The translations under genes were made by a program, and so were the position numbers. The notes under the pieces were generated by a model, which saw only the letters and a list, made by a program, of their open reading frames with translations, was not told the origin of the DNA and ran no database searches. Below are positions 8,728 to 17,150 of a stretch of DNA of 64,000 bases, one piece after another. Numbering within the stretch: position 1 is the stretch's first letter; every line of letters starts with the position of its first letter. The DNA comes from a virus, in the IMG/VR virus record IMGVR_UViG_3300044611_001318, positions 1 through 64,000 of that record; one strand, 5' to 3'.

Positions 8728-10488
8728 TTACTTACTATTGATTTCGTTAAGTATTTGTTCAACAATATCTACAGAATTTTCATCTATATCACCCATAACC
8801 GTACCAATAATCTGTTTCTTCTTTATAAGAATGTCGTAGATAACACCTTCAATCGTGTTTTCAAATAGTGGGTAGTATATTGAAACTGAATTTTTTTGTC
8901 CGTATCTGTACGCTCTGTCTTCAGCCTGACTATGTTCTGCGGGAACAAATGATAAGTCATTCATAATAACGGCTTCACCTGCCGTGAGTGTTAATCCAAC
9001 CCCTGCGGCTTTCATGTTACCACAAAAAACTTGTATTTTATCACTCTCCTGAAACTTGTCAACGGCATCTTGTCTTGCAGGTTTTGATGTTGAGCCGTCT
9101 AAATAAACAGATTTTTTACCAAAATGTTCGTGTATCTTTTTAAGTGGTTCAGTAAAGTTACTGAAGATAATAACTTTCTTACCTTGCTCAATAATGTTCT
9201 CAGCAAGTTCAATAGTAATCGGTATTTTTTCTTCGGCGATAACTTGTCTTACTTTCATCAATTTTGTAAACTGAACAGATAATGACTTTGATTCGTCTTG
9301 TCTGTTGTTATACCAATCATAATACTCACCCATCAACCCTTCGTATAATCTTGATTTTAAACGGAGGTAAACAGGTGTCATAATTTTTTCAGGTAAATCT
9401 AAAACTTCAGTTTTTAATCTTCTTAAAATTTGACGAGAAGTTCTTTCTCTTAACTCTTCTAAATTGGATGCCCCTGTTACATTCCAAATCTTTTTACCGC
9501 CAACTCTAAACTGATATCCACCACAATATCTAATTGCGTATGCTTGCCAATTTTGACTTACAGGACTATCAATAAGTTTCAAAATATTATAATAATTCAT
9601 AGGACGAGAAGTCATTGGTGTTCCCGTTAATAACCAAAGTTTTTTAATGTCCTTGGTTACATCCATAATAATCTTTGTTCTTTGAGCTTGAGCGTTTGAA
9701 ACATAATGTGCTTCATCAATAACAACCAAATCAAATTTTGAATTAAGGATTATTGAGTTTAATTTATCTTTTGGGTCGTGGAAGTTTTTAAGTATGTCGT
9801 AATTAAGAATTACATAATCAGCTTGTTCATACTTCTTACCTTCACATATGTAAATTGTTTTATCAGTATAGTTTCTGATTTCTCTTTCCCAATTTATTTT
9901 AAGTGATGCCGGGCAAATAATTAACACTTTATTCGCCCCACTTTCTAACGACGCAATAACAGTACTTGTTGTTTTACCAAGTCCCATATCATCTGCCAAG
10001 ATAAACTTGTCGTTTTTTAATAACTTTTCAATTGCTTCTTTTTGGTGAGCAAGTGGTGGTCGGTTTTCATATTTTGTATAATCAACATCAACCAAGTTTT
10101 CGGTGTATTGTTTAATGACAGCAGCCTTTGGTATCCAAAAATCGTGAATAGTTTCTCCACTAAAAATTTTACCCCAAATGTGATATGATTTATCTTTCTC
10201 AATTAAAATCTTTTCAACATAGATTTTATCAGGTTCCTTAATAAATGGATTATCAGCAACAAGTTTTTGTGAAAAGTATGAGTCAATCTCGACCCATTTC
10301 TTAGCAACTTTTGGAACTATTAAATTGAAGTCAATAACGTAATCACATTGTGCCCTCGTTGGGAGATACTTCTTATTTGACTCAATCTGTTTCTTTAATT
10401 TAAGAATATAATTATTTGACCCCTGATAATTTTCAAGAATAGATATTGCTTGTTGTTCAATACTTAAATGTCCTGTGGAAGTTGTCAA
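8728..10488 (-). CDS. SNF2-family DNA helicase/translocase (SMARCAL1-like)
   Basis: 586 residues, superfamily 2 ATPase. Walker A is 'DDMGLGKT' (166-173), motif Ia 'ICPASLKINW', DEAH box 258-261, motif III 'LLTGTP' (286-291), then the second RecA lobe with 'VIIFSNFTEP', 'YLDGSTS' and motif VI 'QAEDRAYRYGQ'. The motif pattern is SNF2/Rad54/SMARCAL1-like. It probably remodels or anneals branched DNA, filling the role of T4 UvsW in recombination-dependent replication. The only credible start is TTG, because a stop codon lies 6 bases upstream in frame and no ATG occurs in the first 160 codons. It is divergent from the gene at 10546, and no TATTTAT motif precedes it, suggesting an earlier expression class. 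Confidence 0.92.
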   Translation of the reverse strand: MTTSTGHLSIEQQAISILENYQGSNNYILKLKKQIESNKKYLPTRAQCDYVIDFNLIVPKVAKKWVEIDSYFSQKLVADNPFIKEPDKIYVEKILIEKDKSYHIWGKIFSGETIHDFWIPKAAVIKQYTENLVDVDYTKYENRPPLAHQKEAIEKLLKNDKFILADDMGLGKTTSTVIASLESGANKVLIICPASLKINWEREIRNYTDKTIYICEGKKYEQADYVILNYDILKNFHDPKDKLNSIILNSKFDLVVIDEAHYVSNAQAQRTKIIMDVTKDIKKLWLLTGTPMTSRPMNYYNILKLIDSPVSQNWQAYAIRYCGGYQFRVGGKKIWNVTGASNLEELRERTSRQILRRLKTEVLDLPEKIMTPVYLRLKSRLYEGLMGEYYDWYNNRQDESKSLSVQFTKLMKVRQVIAEEKIPITIELAENIIEQGKKVIIFSNFTEPLKKIHEHFGKKSVYLDGSTSKPARQDAVDKFQESDKIQVFCGNMKAAGVGLTLTAGEAVIMNDLSFVPAEHSQAEDRAYRYGQKNSVSIYYPLFENTIEGVIYDILIKKKQIIGTVMGDIDENSVDIVEQILNEINSK

Positions 10489-10534
10489 ATTATTTTAATT
10501 AACTATACAACTATAATAATAATCAAAAAAGAAA

Positions 10535-10542
10535 TATTTATC
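10535..10542 (+). promoter_or_regulatory. TATTTATC late-promoter-like motif
   Basis: It ends 3 bases before the ATG at 10546, in the 57-base gap between the divergent SNF2 and neck-like genes. Confidence 0.4.
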
Positions 10543-10545
10543 AAT

Positions 10546-11061
10546 ATGTCAAATAGAATAGTTCCAATAACAAGATTAGGTAAATTTTTCGGAGCGGAAG
10601 ATTATAACTTAGATATTAGTATGGGGAGAGAGTGGTTAGAAGGTGATATGAACTTCACTCTTGTACTATACCGTGTTGACAAACAGAAAACAAATGTTGA
10701 TGATGTGTATGGTGAGGCTTCCGTTGACGGTGTTAAATTTTTACCACCTGTTGAGTTTAAGGCGTTTTTACAAATTGTAGCACCTGAAAATAAATTTCTT
10801 GGGACAAGTAAGATTAATCAGATGGAACCAGGTAACGCTAGGATTTCAGTTTATCAAAAACATTTAGATGAATTAGAAATTGATATTGAATATGGTGATT
10901 ATATTGGTTATTACGAAACTGAAAGTAGAGTTAGATATTACGTGGTTAATAATGACGGACGTGTTGTTTCAGATAATAAACACACATACGCAGGATACAA
11001 ACCTTTTTATAGAACAATAAATGCATCACCTGTAATGGAAAACGAATTTAGAGGATTATAA
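10546..11061 (+). CDS. Neck protein candidate (gp14-like)
   Basis: 171 residues from the ATG at 10546 ('MSNRIVPITRLGKFFG'). An in-frame ATG at 10468 would overlap the divergent helicase gene and include the promoter-like motif, so it is rejected. The protein is beta-rich with 'VDDVYGEASVDGVKFLPPVEF' and 'YGDYIGYYE', followed by a 'YKPFYR' turn. Position directly before the sheath stabiliser, and the mixture of short strands and acidic loops, suggest the T4 gp14 neck role. Sequence similarity to T4 gp14 is weak by eye. The stop overlaps the next start by one base, so the two are translationally coupled. Confidence 0.55.
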   Translation: MSNRIVPITRLGKFFGAEDYNLDISMGREWLEGDMNFTLVLYRVDKQKTNVDDVYGEASVDGVKFLPPVEFKAFLQIVAPENKFLGTSKINQMEPGNARISVYQKHLDELEIDIEYGDYIGYYETESRVRYYVVNNDGRVVSDNKHTYAGYKPFYRTINASPVMENEFRGL

Positions 11062-12113
11062 TGGGATTACCAAAAATTAAAAAAACTTTACCCCTTACAT
11101 ACCCACCTATTGGTTATGAGAGAAGATTAGAACTTCTTGAAGATATTAACAAGGATGGAACTTACTTGCCTAAGTCTATTTTACATGAAGATTTGGATAG
11201 GGGGTTTTTGGATTTTGTTAAAGATGATTTAAAAACTGTTGTTAGTGGTAAAATAATAAAAGTTGTTGATATTTTAATGACCACTCAAAATTGGTCTCAG
11301 TTTACACAAACTTGGGATTTTAACAACATTGATAAAAATGTTGAACCACCGATTATTACCACAGTAAGAACACCTGAAGTGAAATTTGGTACATTACCGT
11401 CTTTAAAATATACAATACCTAATAGAAAACAATTTTATTACGCTGCGGTACCAACGTGGGATGGTCAAAGAAAAGGTATGGATATATACACAATACCTCA
11501 GCCAGTTCCTGTTGATATAAAATATTCAGTTAAAATTATTTGTAATAGGATGAGAGAATTAAATAAATTCAATCAAACTGTTATTGAAAAATTTTCATCT
11601 CGTCAAGCTTATACTAAAATAAAAGGACATTATATTCCAATAACTTTAGATGAAATTTCAGATGAATCAATTATGGATGTGGAAAAAAGAAGATACTACA
11701 TACAATCTTACGCTTTTACTTTACAGGGTTTCTTAAGTGATGAAGAAGAATATCAAGTTAAACCTGCAGTTAGTAGAAGTTTAATTTTAATTGAGATGGA
11801 TAACAGAAAGAAAAAAGTAAGAAAAAACGTTAACCCACCTAATCCTGACCAATACGAATTTAATGCTAATTATCCTATTGGGACTACCGCATATACTCAA
11901 ACGTTTGATTATACCGCAAACATAAAAATTGAGGGTAGTAAAAATGTTACCTCTTATGAAATATACATTAATGGTTTATATTACGGGAATAGTACAATAC
12001 CGTTATCAACAGGATATATTCAAATTAATAGTGGGGATGTGTTAACATTGAATGTTGTTAAAACAAATAATAGTGTTATTAGTATTATTAATCTTGTATC
12101 AATAATTCTTTAA
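11061..12113 (+). CDS. 15: Proximal tail sheath stabiliser, gp15-like
   Basis: 350 residues; T4 gp15 is 272. The central part (about 115-235) has the family pattern: 'PVPVDIKYSVKIICNRM' then a helix 'LNKFNQTVIEKF', 'IPITLDEISDES' and 'RRYYIQSYAFTLQGFL'. gp15 caps the top of the tail and joins it to the neck. The C-terminal 80 residues look like an added beta-sandwich (Gly/Thr/Asn-rich strands) absent from T4. It shares a base with the gp14-like gene and lies before the sheath gene, as in T4 order. Its stop overlaps the stop of the convergent small gene at 12110. Confidence 0.7.
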   Translation: MGLPKIKKTLPLTYPPIGYERRLELLEDINKDGTYLPKSILHEDLDRGFLDFVKDDLKTVVSGKIIKVVDILMTTQNWSQFTQTWDFNNIDKNVEPPIITTVRTPEVKFGTLPSLKYTIPNRKQFYYAAVPTWDGQRKGMDIYTIPQPVPVDIKYSVKIICNRMRELNKFNQTVIEKFSSRQAYTKIKGHYIPITLDEISDESIMDVEKRRYYIQSYAFTLQGFLSDEEEYQVKPAVSRSLILIEMDNRKKKVRKNVNPPNPDQYEFNANYPIGTTAYTQTFDYTANIKIEGSKNVTSYEIYINGLYYGNSTIPLSTGYIQINSGDVLTLNVVKTNNSVISIINLVSIIL

Positions 12114-12259
12114 TGTTCACCATAGATATCCTTTTTTTCTTCACAATTTTCTTTAATTAGTTTTTCTAAAAACTTATGAATTTTATAGCCATGTTTATTA
12201 CAATAGGTTTTTAAGGTTTCATGACTCTCAGGGGATATTTTAATGTTCTTAATTTTCAA
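12110..12259 (-). CDS. Tiny ribbon-helix-helix-like protein, 49 residues
   Basis: The frame reads LKIKNIKISPESHETLKTYC then NKHGYKIHKFLEKLIKENCE, and ends EKKDIYGEH. A short strand (IKNIKIS) followed by two helices separated by 'KHGYK' is the Arc/CopG ribbon-helix-helix pattern, suggesting a small dimeric DNA- or RNA-binding regulator. There is no ATG; TTG at 12259 is the likely start, and an in-frame stop lies upstream. A TATTTATC motif on the same strand (12294-12301) would give a leader of about 30 bases. Its stop overlaps that of the gp15-like gene. It lies back-to-back with the sheath gene promoter. It could be a decayed remnant, but the frame is intact and protein-like. Confidence 0.6.
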   Translation of the reverse strand: MKIKNIKISPESHETLKTYCNKHGYKIHKFLEKLIKENCEEKKDIYGEH

Positions 12260-12270
12260 GGTAGAAAAAA

Positions 12271-12289
12271 GGTAGAATTTATTCCTACC
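12271..12289. promoter_or_regulatory. Small hairpin in the leader of the minus-strand small gene
   Basis: The stem GGTAG/CTACC (12271-12275 with 12285-12289) is followed on the minus strand by six T and a second CTACC. It could be a weak attenuator ahead of the gene at 12110-12259. Confidence 0.25.
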
Positions 12290-12293
12290 AATA

Positions 12294-12301
12294 GATAAAT
12301 A
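12294..12301 (-). promoter_or_regulatory. TATTTATC late-promoter-like motif for the small minus-strand gene
   Basis: It reads TATTTATC on the minus strand, 34 bases before the TTG start. It is paired back-to-back with the plus-strand copy at 12338. Confidence 0.35.
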
Positions 12302-12337
12302 GTTATTATACCTATTAGTTTTTGGTTAAAAACACAA

Positions 12338-12345
12338 TATTTATT
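12338..12345 (+). promoter_or_regulatory. TATTTATT late-promoter-like motif before the sheath gene
   Basis: It lies 35 bases before the sheath ATG, leaving an A-rich leader that may act as a translation enhancer for a highly expressed gene. Confidence 0.4.
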
Positions 12346-12380
12346 AATAAAATAAATTTTTAAAAACATTTAAAATAAAA

Positions 12381-15300
12381 ATGGCAACATCAAACAAAGT
12401 TTTCGTCTCACCTGGTGTATATACATCAGAAAGAGATTTATCTTTTGTTTCACAAAGTGTTGGGATTACCACGTTGGGTATAGCTGGAGAAACCTTAAAA
12501 GGTCCGGCTTTTGAACCAATCTTCATCACAAGTTATGGAGAGTTTGAAACCTATTTCGGCGGTACTACTCCTGAAAAATTTGTGAACACACAAATCCCAA
12601 AGTATGAAGCGGCTTATATCGCTAAATCATACCTTCAACAATCTAACCAATTGTTTGTAACAAGAATTTTAGGATTATCAGGTTATGACGCAGGTCCATC
12701 TTGGTCTATTACAACTGTCGCAAATGTTGATTGTAATACGGTTGCTCTTACAGGTACACCAACAACATTTACAGCAACATTTGTTGGTACAACTGCCTCA
12801 ACTGCAACAGTAACAATTACAGGTTTACCTGCCGGTATAGCAAATGCAACAACTCCTTATACAACATATAGTGGAGGTTCATCAACAATTTACGCACAAC
12901 TCCAAAGTCAAATTTCAGGTGTAATTAGTTCTAATGCTACTTCAGCATCTTCTATCTATTATTTTGGAGCGGTTTCTGGAGCTCAAGTTACAGCAAACAT
13001 TGCGGCAGGATATTCGGCATCTACAAACGTATTTGGAGTTAATGCAATAAGTGCGTCAAGTATTGATTATTGTTCTGAAGTTAATGATGTATGGTATTAT
13101 GCGACATTCACACCTCCGACAACGGGTGAAAATTACGATGGTTATTCATTCTTTAGTAGAATTAGTACAATAACTGGTGCATCAGGTTCTTATAGTGGTT
13201 CTATAACAGGTAATATTTATAACTTCTCAGGTTTAACTTATTCAGGTTATAATGATTTGGTTGTTGCAACTTTACGTTCAAGAGGTATTACAAACTATTC
13301 AACTACACAAGACGGGCCTGATTATCAAGTAACAGGTACTTCGGATGTTCAAATGATTTGTACAGGTTCTTATTCAGGAGTTACTAAAAATCCATTTAGT
13401 ACATTTTTAATTTCAGGTTTAACTTATGAAAATTCAGCATTCCAATTTGAAACTTCGTTTAATGCAGGTAACGCTAACTATATTGCTAAAGTATTTGGTG
13501 TTGAAAACTTTGCTAAAGATAGAACTGAAGTTCCATTGTTTGTTGAAGAGCGTTATCCAACATTATTAAATTACGGTTATAACAAAGGTTATATTCGTGG
13601 TTTAAATTGTAGTTTAATTTCTTTACCTGAAGCTAGAAATAATGATACATCATCTATAGCTTATTACCTTGAACAATACCAAACACCTGAATCTCCATGG
13701 GTTGTTTCAGAATTACGTGGTAATTTAGTTTATAGATTGTTTAAAGTTTATACAATTGCTGATGGTAATGACGCTAATACTGAAATTAAAGTATCTATTG
13801 CGAATATATCCTTTAACAATGGTACATTTGACCTTATTGTACGTGATTTCTTTGACACAGATTCAAATCCTGTTGTTTTAGAAAAGTTTACAAACTGTAG
13901 TATGGACCCTGCTGAAAATAGTTACGTAGCTAAAAAAGTTGGTTCATCTGATGGTGAATACGCAGTACAGTCAAAATACATTTTTGTTGAGGTAAATCAG
14001 GAAGCTCCAGTGGATGCTCTTCCTTGTGGATTTGAAGGTTTTGTTACAAGAACATACTCAGGTGCTAAATCACCATTCCAAATCTTCAAGACAAAATATG
14101 ATTATCCTGGTGAAGTTATTTATAACCCACCGTTTGGAAATTCATCTAATGGTTCTAACAGTACACCAAGTGCTGGTGATAACATAAGAAGAACTTATTT
14201 AGGTATTTCTTCAGCGGTAGCATTTTCATCGGATGCACCAGGTTATGACCCTGATTTCTTCCAATACAAAGGGATGCCAAATCCGAATTCGTCAACTTGT
14301 ACACCACCTTCTCATGTATATTGGCCAAATGTTACAAAAGGTTTCCACATGGATTCAGGAGCAACTTCTATTGTTATAGCAAATGCTTACCAAAACAGTG
14401 GTCAAACGGCATTTGAAGTTGGAGCTGGGTCGTTTAATTCAGAACCTACGTCACAAACAAGTCCATATTACTTCTTATACTCTCGTAAGTTTACATTCCT
14501 TGTTCAAGCAGGATTTGACGGATGGGATATATACAGAGAATATAGAACAAATGCTGACAGATTCCGTTTAGGAAACACAGGATACAAACAAGGAGCACTA
14601 TCTTGTGCACCGTACACAGATGCTACAGGATGGGGAGCGTTTAAACAAATCACAGTTGGTGATAACACGGTTGATTACGCAAATACTGACTATTACGCAT
14701 ACTTGTTAGGTGTACAGTCGTTTGCAAATCCTGAAATAACAAACATCAATGTTCTTGTAACTCCTGGTGTTGATTATGTTAACAATAGTGATTTAGTTTC
14801 AGCAACAATTGACATTGTTGAAAACGATAGAGCGGACTCAATCTACATTTGTACAACTCCTGACTTTAACTTGTTCCAACCATCAACTTCAATGGATAAC
14901 TTAATTTACCCACAAGAAGCGGTTGACAACTTAGAAAATACAGGAATTGACTCTAACTACACTGCTACTTACTATCCATGGGTTCTTACTCGTGATACTG
15001 TAAACAATACACAAATCTATATACCAGCAACTGCTGAAGTTACAAGAAACTTAGCGTTAACTGACAATATAGCTTTCCCATGGTTCGCAACTGCGGGTTA
15101 CACAAGAGGTATTGTAAATGCTATTAGAGCAAGAAAGAGATTAACTCAAGAAGATAGAGACACTCTTTACAAGGGAAGAGTTAACCCAATCGCAACTTTT
15201 AACGACGTTGGAACTGTAATTTGGGGTAACAAAACTCTTCAAATTAGAGAGTCAGCTCTTGACAGAATAAACGTAAGAAGATTGTTGTTACAAGCTCGTA

Positions 15301-15572
15301 AGTTGATTTCAGCAGTAGCTGTAAGATTATTGTTTGAACAAAACGATAACTTGGTAAGACAACAGTTCTTAGATTCTGTTAACCCAATCTTAGATGCAAT
15401 TCGTAGAGACAGAGGTTTGTATGACTTCAGAGTTACTGTTCAAAACACACCTGAAGACTTAGATGCTAACCAATTAGTAGGTAAGATTTATATCAAACCA
15501 ACTAAAGCTCTTGAATTCATAGATATTGAATTCTTAATCACTCCAACAGGAGCGTCGTTTGAAAATATTTAA
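12381..15572 (+). CDS. 18: Tail sheath protein, gp18
   Basis: 1063 residues, much longer than T4 gp18 (659). The N-terminus 'VSPGVYTSERDLSFVSQSV' and 'GPAFEPIFITSYGEFETYFG' is the classical sheath start. The C-terminal 150 residues ('INVRRLLLQARKLISAVAV', 'FRVTVQNTPEDLDANQLVG') are the conserved domain that interlocks sheath rings around the tube. Between about residues 105 and 330 there is a Gly/Ser/Thr-rich insertion of beta type, probably displayed on the outer surface. It contracts to drive the tube through the envelope. It has its own upstream motif at 12338 and a strong terminator after it. Confidence 0.95.
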   Translation: MATSNKVFVSPGVYTSERDLSFVSQSVGITTLGIAGETLKGPAFEPIFITSYGEFETYFGGTTPEKFVNTQIPKYEAAYIAKSYLQQSNQLFVTRILGLSGYDAGPSWSITTVANVDCNTVALTGTPTTFTATFVGTTASTATVTITGLPAGIANATTPYTTYSGGSSTIYAQLQSQISGVISSNATSASSIYYFGAVSGAQVTANIAAGYSASTNVFGVNAISASSIDYCSEVNDVWYYATFTPPTTGENYDGYSFFSRISTITGASGSYSGSITGNIYNFSGLTYSGYNDLVVATLRSRGITNYSTTQDGPDYQVTGTSDVQMICTGSYSGVTKNPFSTFLISGLTYENSAFQFETSFNAGNANYIAKVFGVENFAKDRTEVPLFVEERYPTLLNYGYNKGYIRGLNCSLISLPEARNNDTSSIAYYLEQYQTPESPWVVSELRGNLVYRLFKVYTIADGNDANTEIKVSIANISFNNGTFDLIVRDFFDTDSNPVVLEKFTNCSMDPAENSYVAKKVGSSDGEYAVQSKYIFVEVNQEAPVDALPCGFEGFVTRTYSGAKSPFQIFKTKYDYPGEVIYNPPFGNSSNGSNSTPSAGDNIRRTYLGISSAVAFSSDAPGYDPDFFQYKGMPNPNSSTCTPPSHVYWPNVTKGFHMDSGATSIVIANAYQNSGQTAFEVGAGSFNSEPTSQTSPYYFLYSRKFTFLVQAGFDGWDIYREYRTNADRFRLGNTGYKQGALSCAPYTDATGWGAFKQITVGDNTVDYANTDYYAYLLGVQSFANPEITNINVLVTPGVDYVNNSDLVSATIDIVENDRADSIYICTTPDFNLFQPSTSMDNLIYPQEAVDNLENTGIDSNYTATYYPWVLTRDTVNNTQIYIPATAEVTRNLALTDNIAFPWFATAGYTRGIVNAIRARKRLTQEDRDTLYKGRVNPIATFNDVGTVIWGNKTLQIRESALDRINVRRLLLQARKLISAVAVRLLFEQNDNLVRQQFLDSVNPILDAIRRDRGLYDFRVTVQNTPEDLDANQLVGKIYIKPTKALEFIDIEFLITPTGASFENI

Positions 15573-15590
15573 TCAACGATAAAATAATTG

Positions 15591-15617
15591 AAAACCCTCA
15601 CGAAAGTGGGGGTTTTT
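15591..15617 (+). terminator. Rho-independent terminator after the sheath gene
   Basis: An 11-bp stem (15591-15601 with 15606-15616, one T-G wobble) has a GAAA tetraloop and ends in a T run. Confidence 0.9.
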
Positions 15618-15628
15618 ATTTTACATAA

Positions 15629-15636
15629 TATTTATA
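15629..15636 (+). promoter_or_regulatory. TATTTATA late-promoter-like motif before the HAD gene
   Basis: It ends 3 bases before the ATG at 15640 and lies just after the sheath terminator. Confidence 0.4.
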
Positions 15637-15639
15637 GAT

Positions 15640-16455
15640 ATGAAAATATTTTTAGTAGAAGAATTTGATGAAGAAATCACACCCGATTTAAAATATTATG
15701 CTTTTGATTGGGATGATAATATTCTTACAATGCCGACACAAATAATACTTCGTACCGAAGATAATAAAGAAGTTGGTATGTCAACGGAAGACTTTGCGGA
15801 ATATCGTGTAAAAGTTGGAGTTGAACCTTTTGAATATAAAAATAAAACAGTTGTTGGATTTGCTGACGACCCGTTCAGAAATTTTGGAACCAAAGGGGAT
15901 AAGAGGTTCATTATTGACGCAATGATGGCAAAAGAAGGTCCAGCATGGGACGACTTTGTTGAAGCGATTAATGGGGGTTCAATCTTTTCAATAGTTACCG
16001 CAAGAGGACATTCACCATTGGCTTTACGTAGGGCGATTGAAAATATGATTGAAACTAATTTTAAGGGGATATCTAAAAAAGAATTAGTTAAAAATTTAAG
16101 AAAGTTTAGAAAGTTTGCAGGTGAAGAAGATATGACGGACAAAGAACTTATAAATGCTTATATGGATATGAATAAGTATTATCCTGTAACATTTGGAGCC
16201 GGTTCTGCCCAAAGTCCTGAAAAAGGAAAGGTTGAAGCTTTAAGAGAGTTTCAACAGTATGTAAAATATTTGGCAAACTTATTAAAAAAACCAATAATGT
16301 TTAAAGATGATATTAGTAATAGATTTATACCTAAAATAGGTTTTTCAGATGATGATTTAAGAAATTTGGAAAAAGTTAAAGATGAATTATCAAAAGACCC
16401 AGAAAATATTATTCAAACAATATCAACACATGGAGGAGAAAAGAAATTATATTAA
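15640..16455 (+). CDS. HAD-superfamily phosphatase-like protein
   Basis: 271 residues. Motif I is 'FDWDDN' (D23, D25), with the nucleophile and acid/base Asp of HAD enzymes. Motif II is T120 in 'SIVTARGHSP'. An acidic 'FSDDD' near the end could be motif IV. Between motifs I and II lies a cap of about 90 residues, and a helical insert (res 127-200) follows. It may act on a small phosphorylated metabolite, a nucleotide or a nucleic acid end; the substrate is unknown. It stands alone between sheath and tube genes, with its own terminator upstream and motif. The N-terminus 'MKIFLVEEFDEE' contains LxE, a possible prohead-protease site. Confidence 0.75.
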   Translation: MKIFLVEEFDEEITPDLKYYAFDWDDNILTMPTQIILRTEDNKEVGMSTEDFAEYRVKVGVEPFEYKNKTVVGFADDPFRNFGTKGDKRFIIDAMMAKEGPAWDDFVEAINGGSIFSIVTARGHSPLALRRAIENMIETNFKGISKKELVKNLRKFRKFAGEEDMTDKELINAYMDMNKYYPVTFGAGSAQSPEKGKVEALREFQQYVKYLANLLKKPIMFKDDISNRFIPKIGFSDDDLRNLEKVKDELSKDPENIIQTISTHGGEKKLY

Positions 16456-16463
16456 TATTTATA
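16456..16463 (+). promoter_or_regulatory. Upstream TATTTATA motif in the gap before the tube gene
   Basis: A first copy, just after the HAD stop and 108 bases before the tube ATG. The second copy at 16531 is closer and more likely to be used. Confidence 0.3.
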
Positions 16464-16530
16464 AACTGGACTTATAGCAAGTTTGACTGAAAAAAAGTTC
16501 AAAGTAAATAGAAAAATATTTAATTGAGAC

Positions 16531-16538
16531 TATTTATA
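16531..16538 (+). promoter_or_regulatory. TATTTATA late-promoter-like motif before the tube gene
   Basis: It lies 33 bases before the tube ATG and is followed by an A-rich leader, the same layout as the sheath gene. Confidence 0.4.
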
Positions 16539-16571
16539 ATAAAATAAAAGAAAATTTAAAAACAAAATAAT

Positions 16572-17060
16572 ATGGCTGATTTGTTAACCAAAATGCCCTT
16601 TCCATATGAACCCAAAAAGAAAAACAGGTTCATTTTGAGATTTCCTGATTCGTTGGGAATAAACGAGTGGTTTGTTCAATCTGCGGCTCGACCTAAAATT
16701 ACTATTAAATCAAATGATATTCCATTCTTGAATACCAAAAGATATGTTGCGGGTATGTATGAGTGGAACACTATTCAGGTTAAACTTCTTGACCCAATCG
16801 GGCCATCAGCAGCTCAGGCTATGATGGAGTGGGTAAGATTACATGCTGAAGAAGTTACAGGTCGTATGGGATATGCCGCGGGTTACAAAAAAGACGTAGA
16901 ACTTGAAATGTTAGACCCAACAGGTGTTGTTATTGAAAAGTGGTCATTAATACAATGTTTTTTAACTGACGTTGATTTTGGTAGTGTATCATATTCTGAA
17001 GATGGATTGGCTGATATCACTTTAACTCTTCGTCCCGACTATTGTGTATTACTTTACTAA
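16572..17060 (+). CDS. 19: Tail tube protein, gp19
   Basis: 162 residues, almost identical in length to T4 gp19 (163). The start 'PFPYEPKKKNRFILRFP', the central 'WNTIQVKLLDPIGPSAAQAM' and the end 'LADITLTLRPDYCVL' follow the T4-type tube fold, a beta-barrel stacked in hexameric rings. The tube forms the inner conduit inside the sheath. It is monocistronic, with an upstream motif and a strong terminator, as expected for a protein needed in many copies. Confidence 0.95.
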   Translation: MADLLTKMPFPYEPKKKNRFILRFPDSLGINEWFVQSAARPKITIKSNDIPFLNTKRYVAGMYEWNTIQVKLLDPIGPSAAQAMMEWVRLHAEEVTGRMGYAAGYKKDVELEMLDPTGVVIEKWSLIQCFLTDVDFGSVSYSEDGLADITLTLRPDYCVLLY

Positions 17061-17081
17061 TATTACTACAAACTTTATATT

Positions 17082-17107
17082 AAAACCCACAGAAATGTGG
17101 GTTTTTT
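17082..17107 (+). terminator. Rho-independent terminator after the tube gene
   Basis: A 10-bp perfect stem (17082-17091 with 17096-17105) has a GAAA loop and a T run. Confidence 0.92.
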
Positions 17108-17150
17108 ATTTACATAAAGATAATTTTAAACTATGTTTTAAACAAAAACT

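Noticed and set aside
10468-10545. Extended N-terminus for the gp14-like gene
   Set aside because: It would overlap the divergent helicase gene and contain the promoter-like motif; the peptide is poor in quality.
15696-16142. 148-codon frame antisense to the HAD gene
   Set aside because: The plus strand carries clear HAD motifs; the antisense frame has no recognisable features or start context.
16456-16571. Possible tRNA or small RNA in the 116-base gap before the tube gene
   Set aside because: No cloverleaf can be drawn; the gap contains two TATTTATA motifs and A/T-rich leader only.
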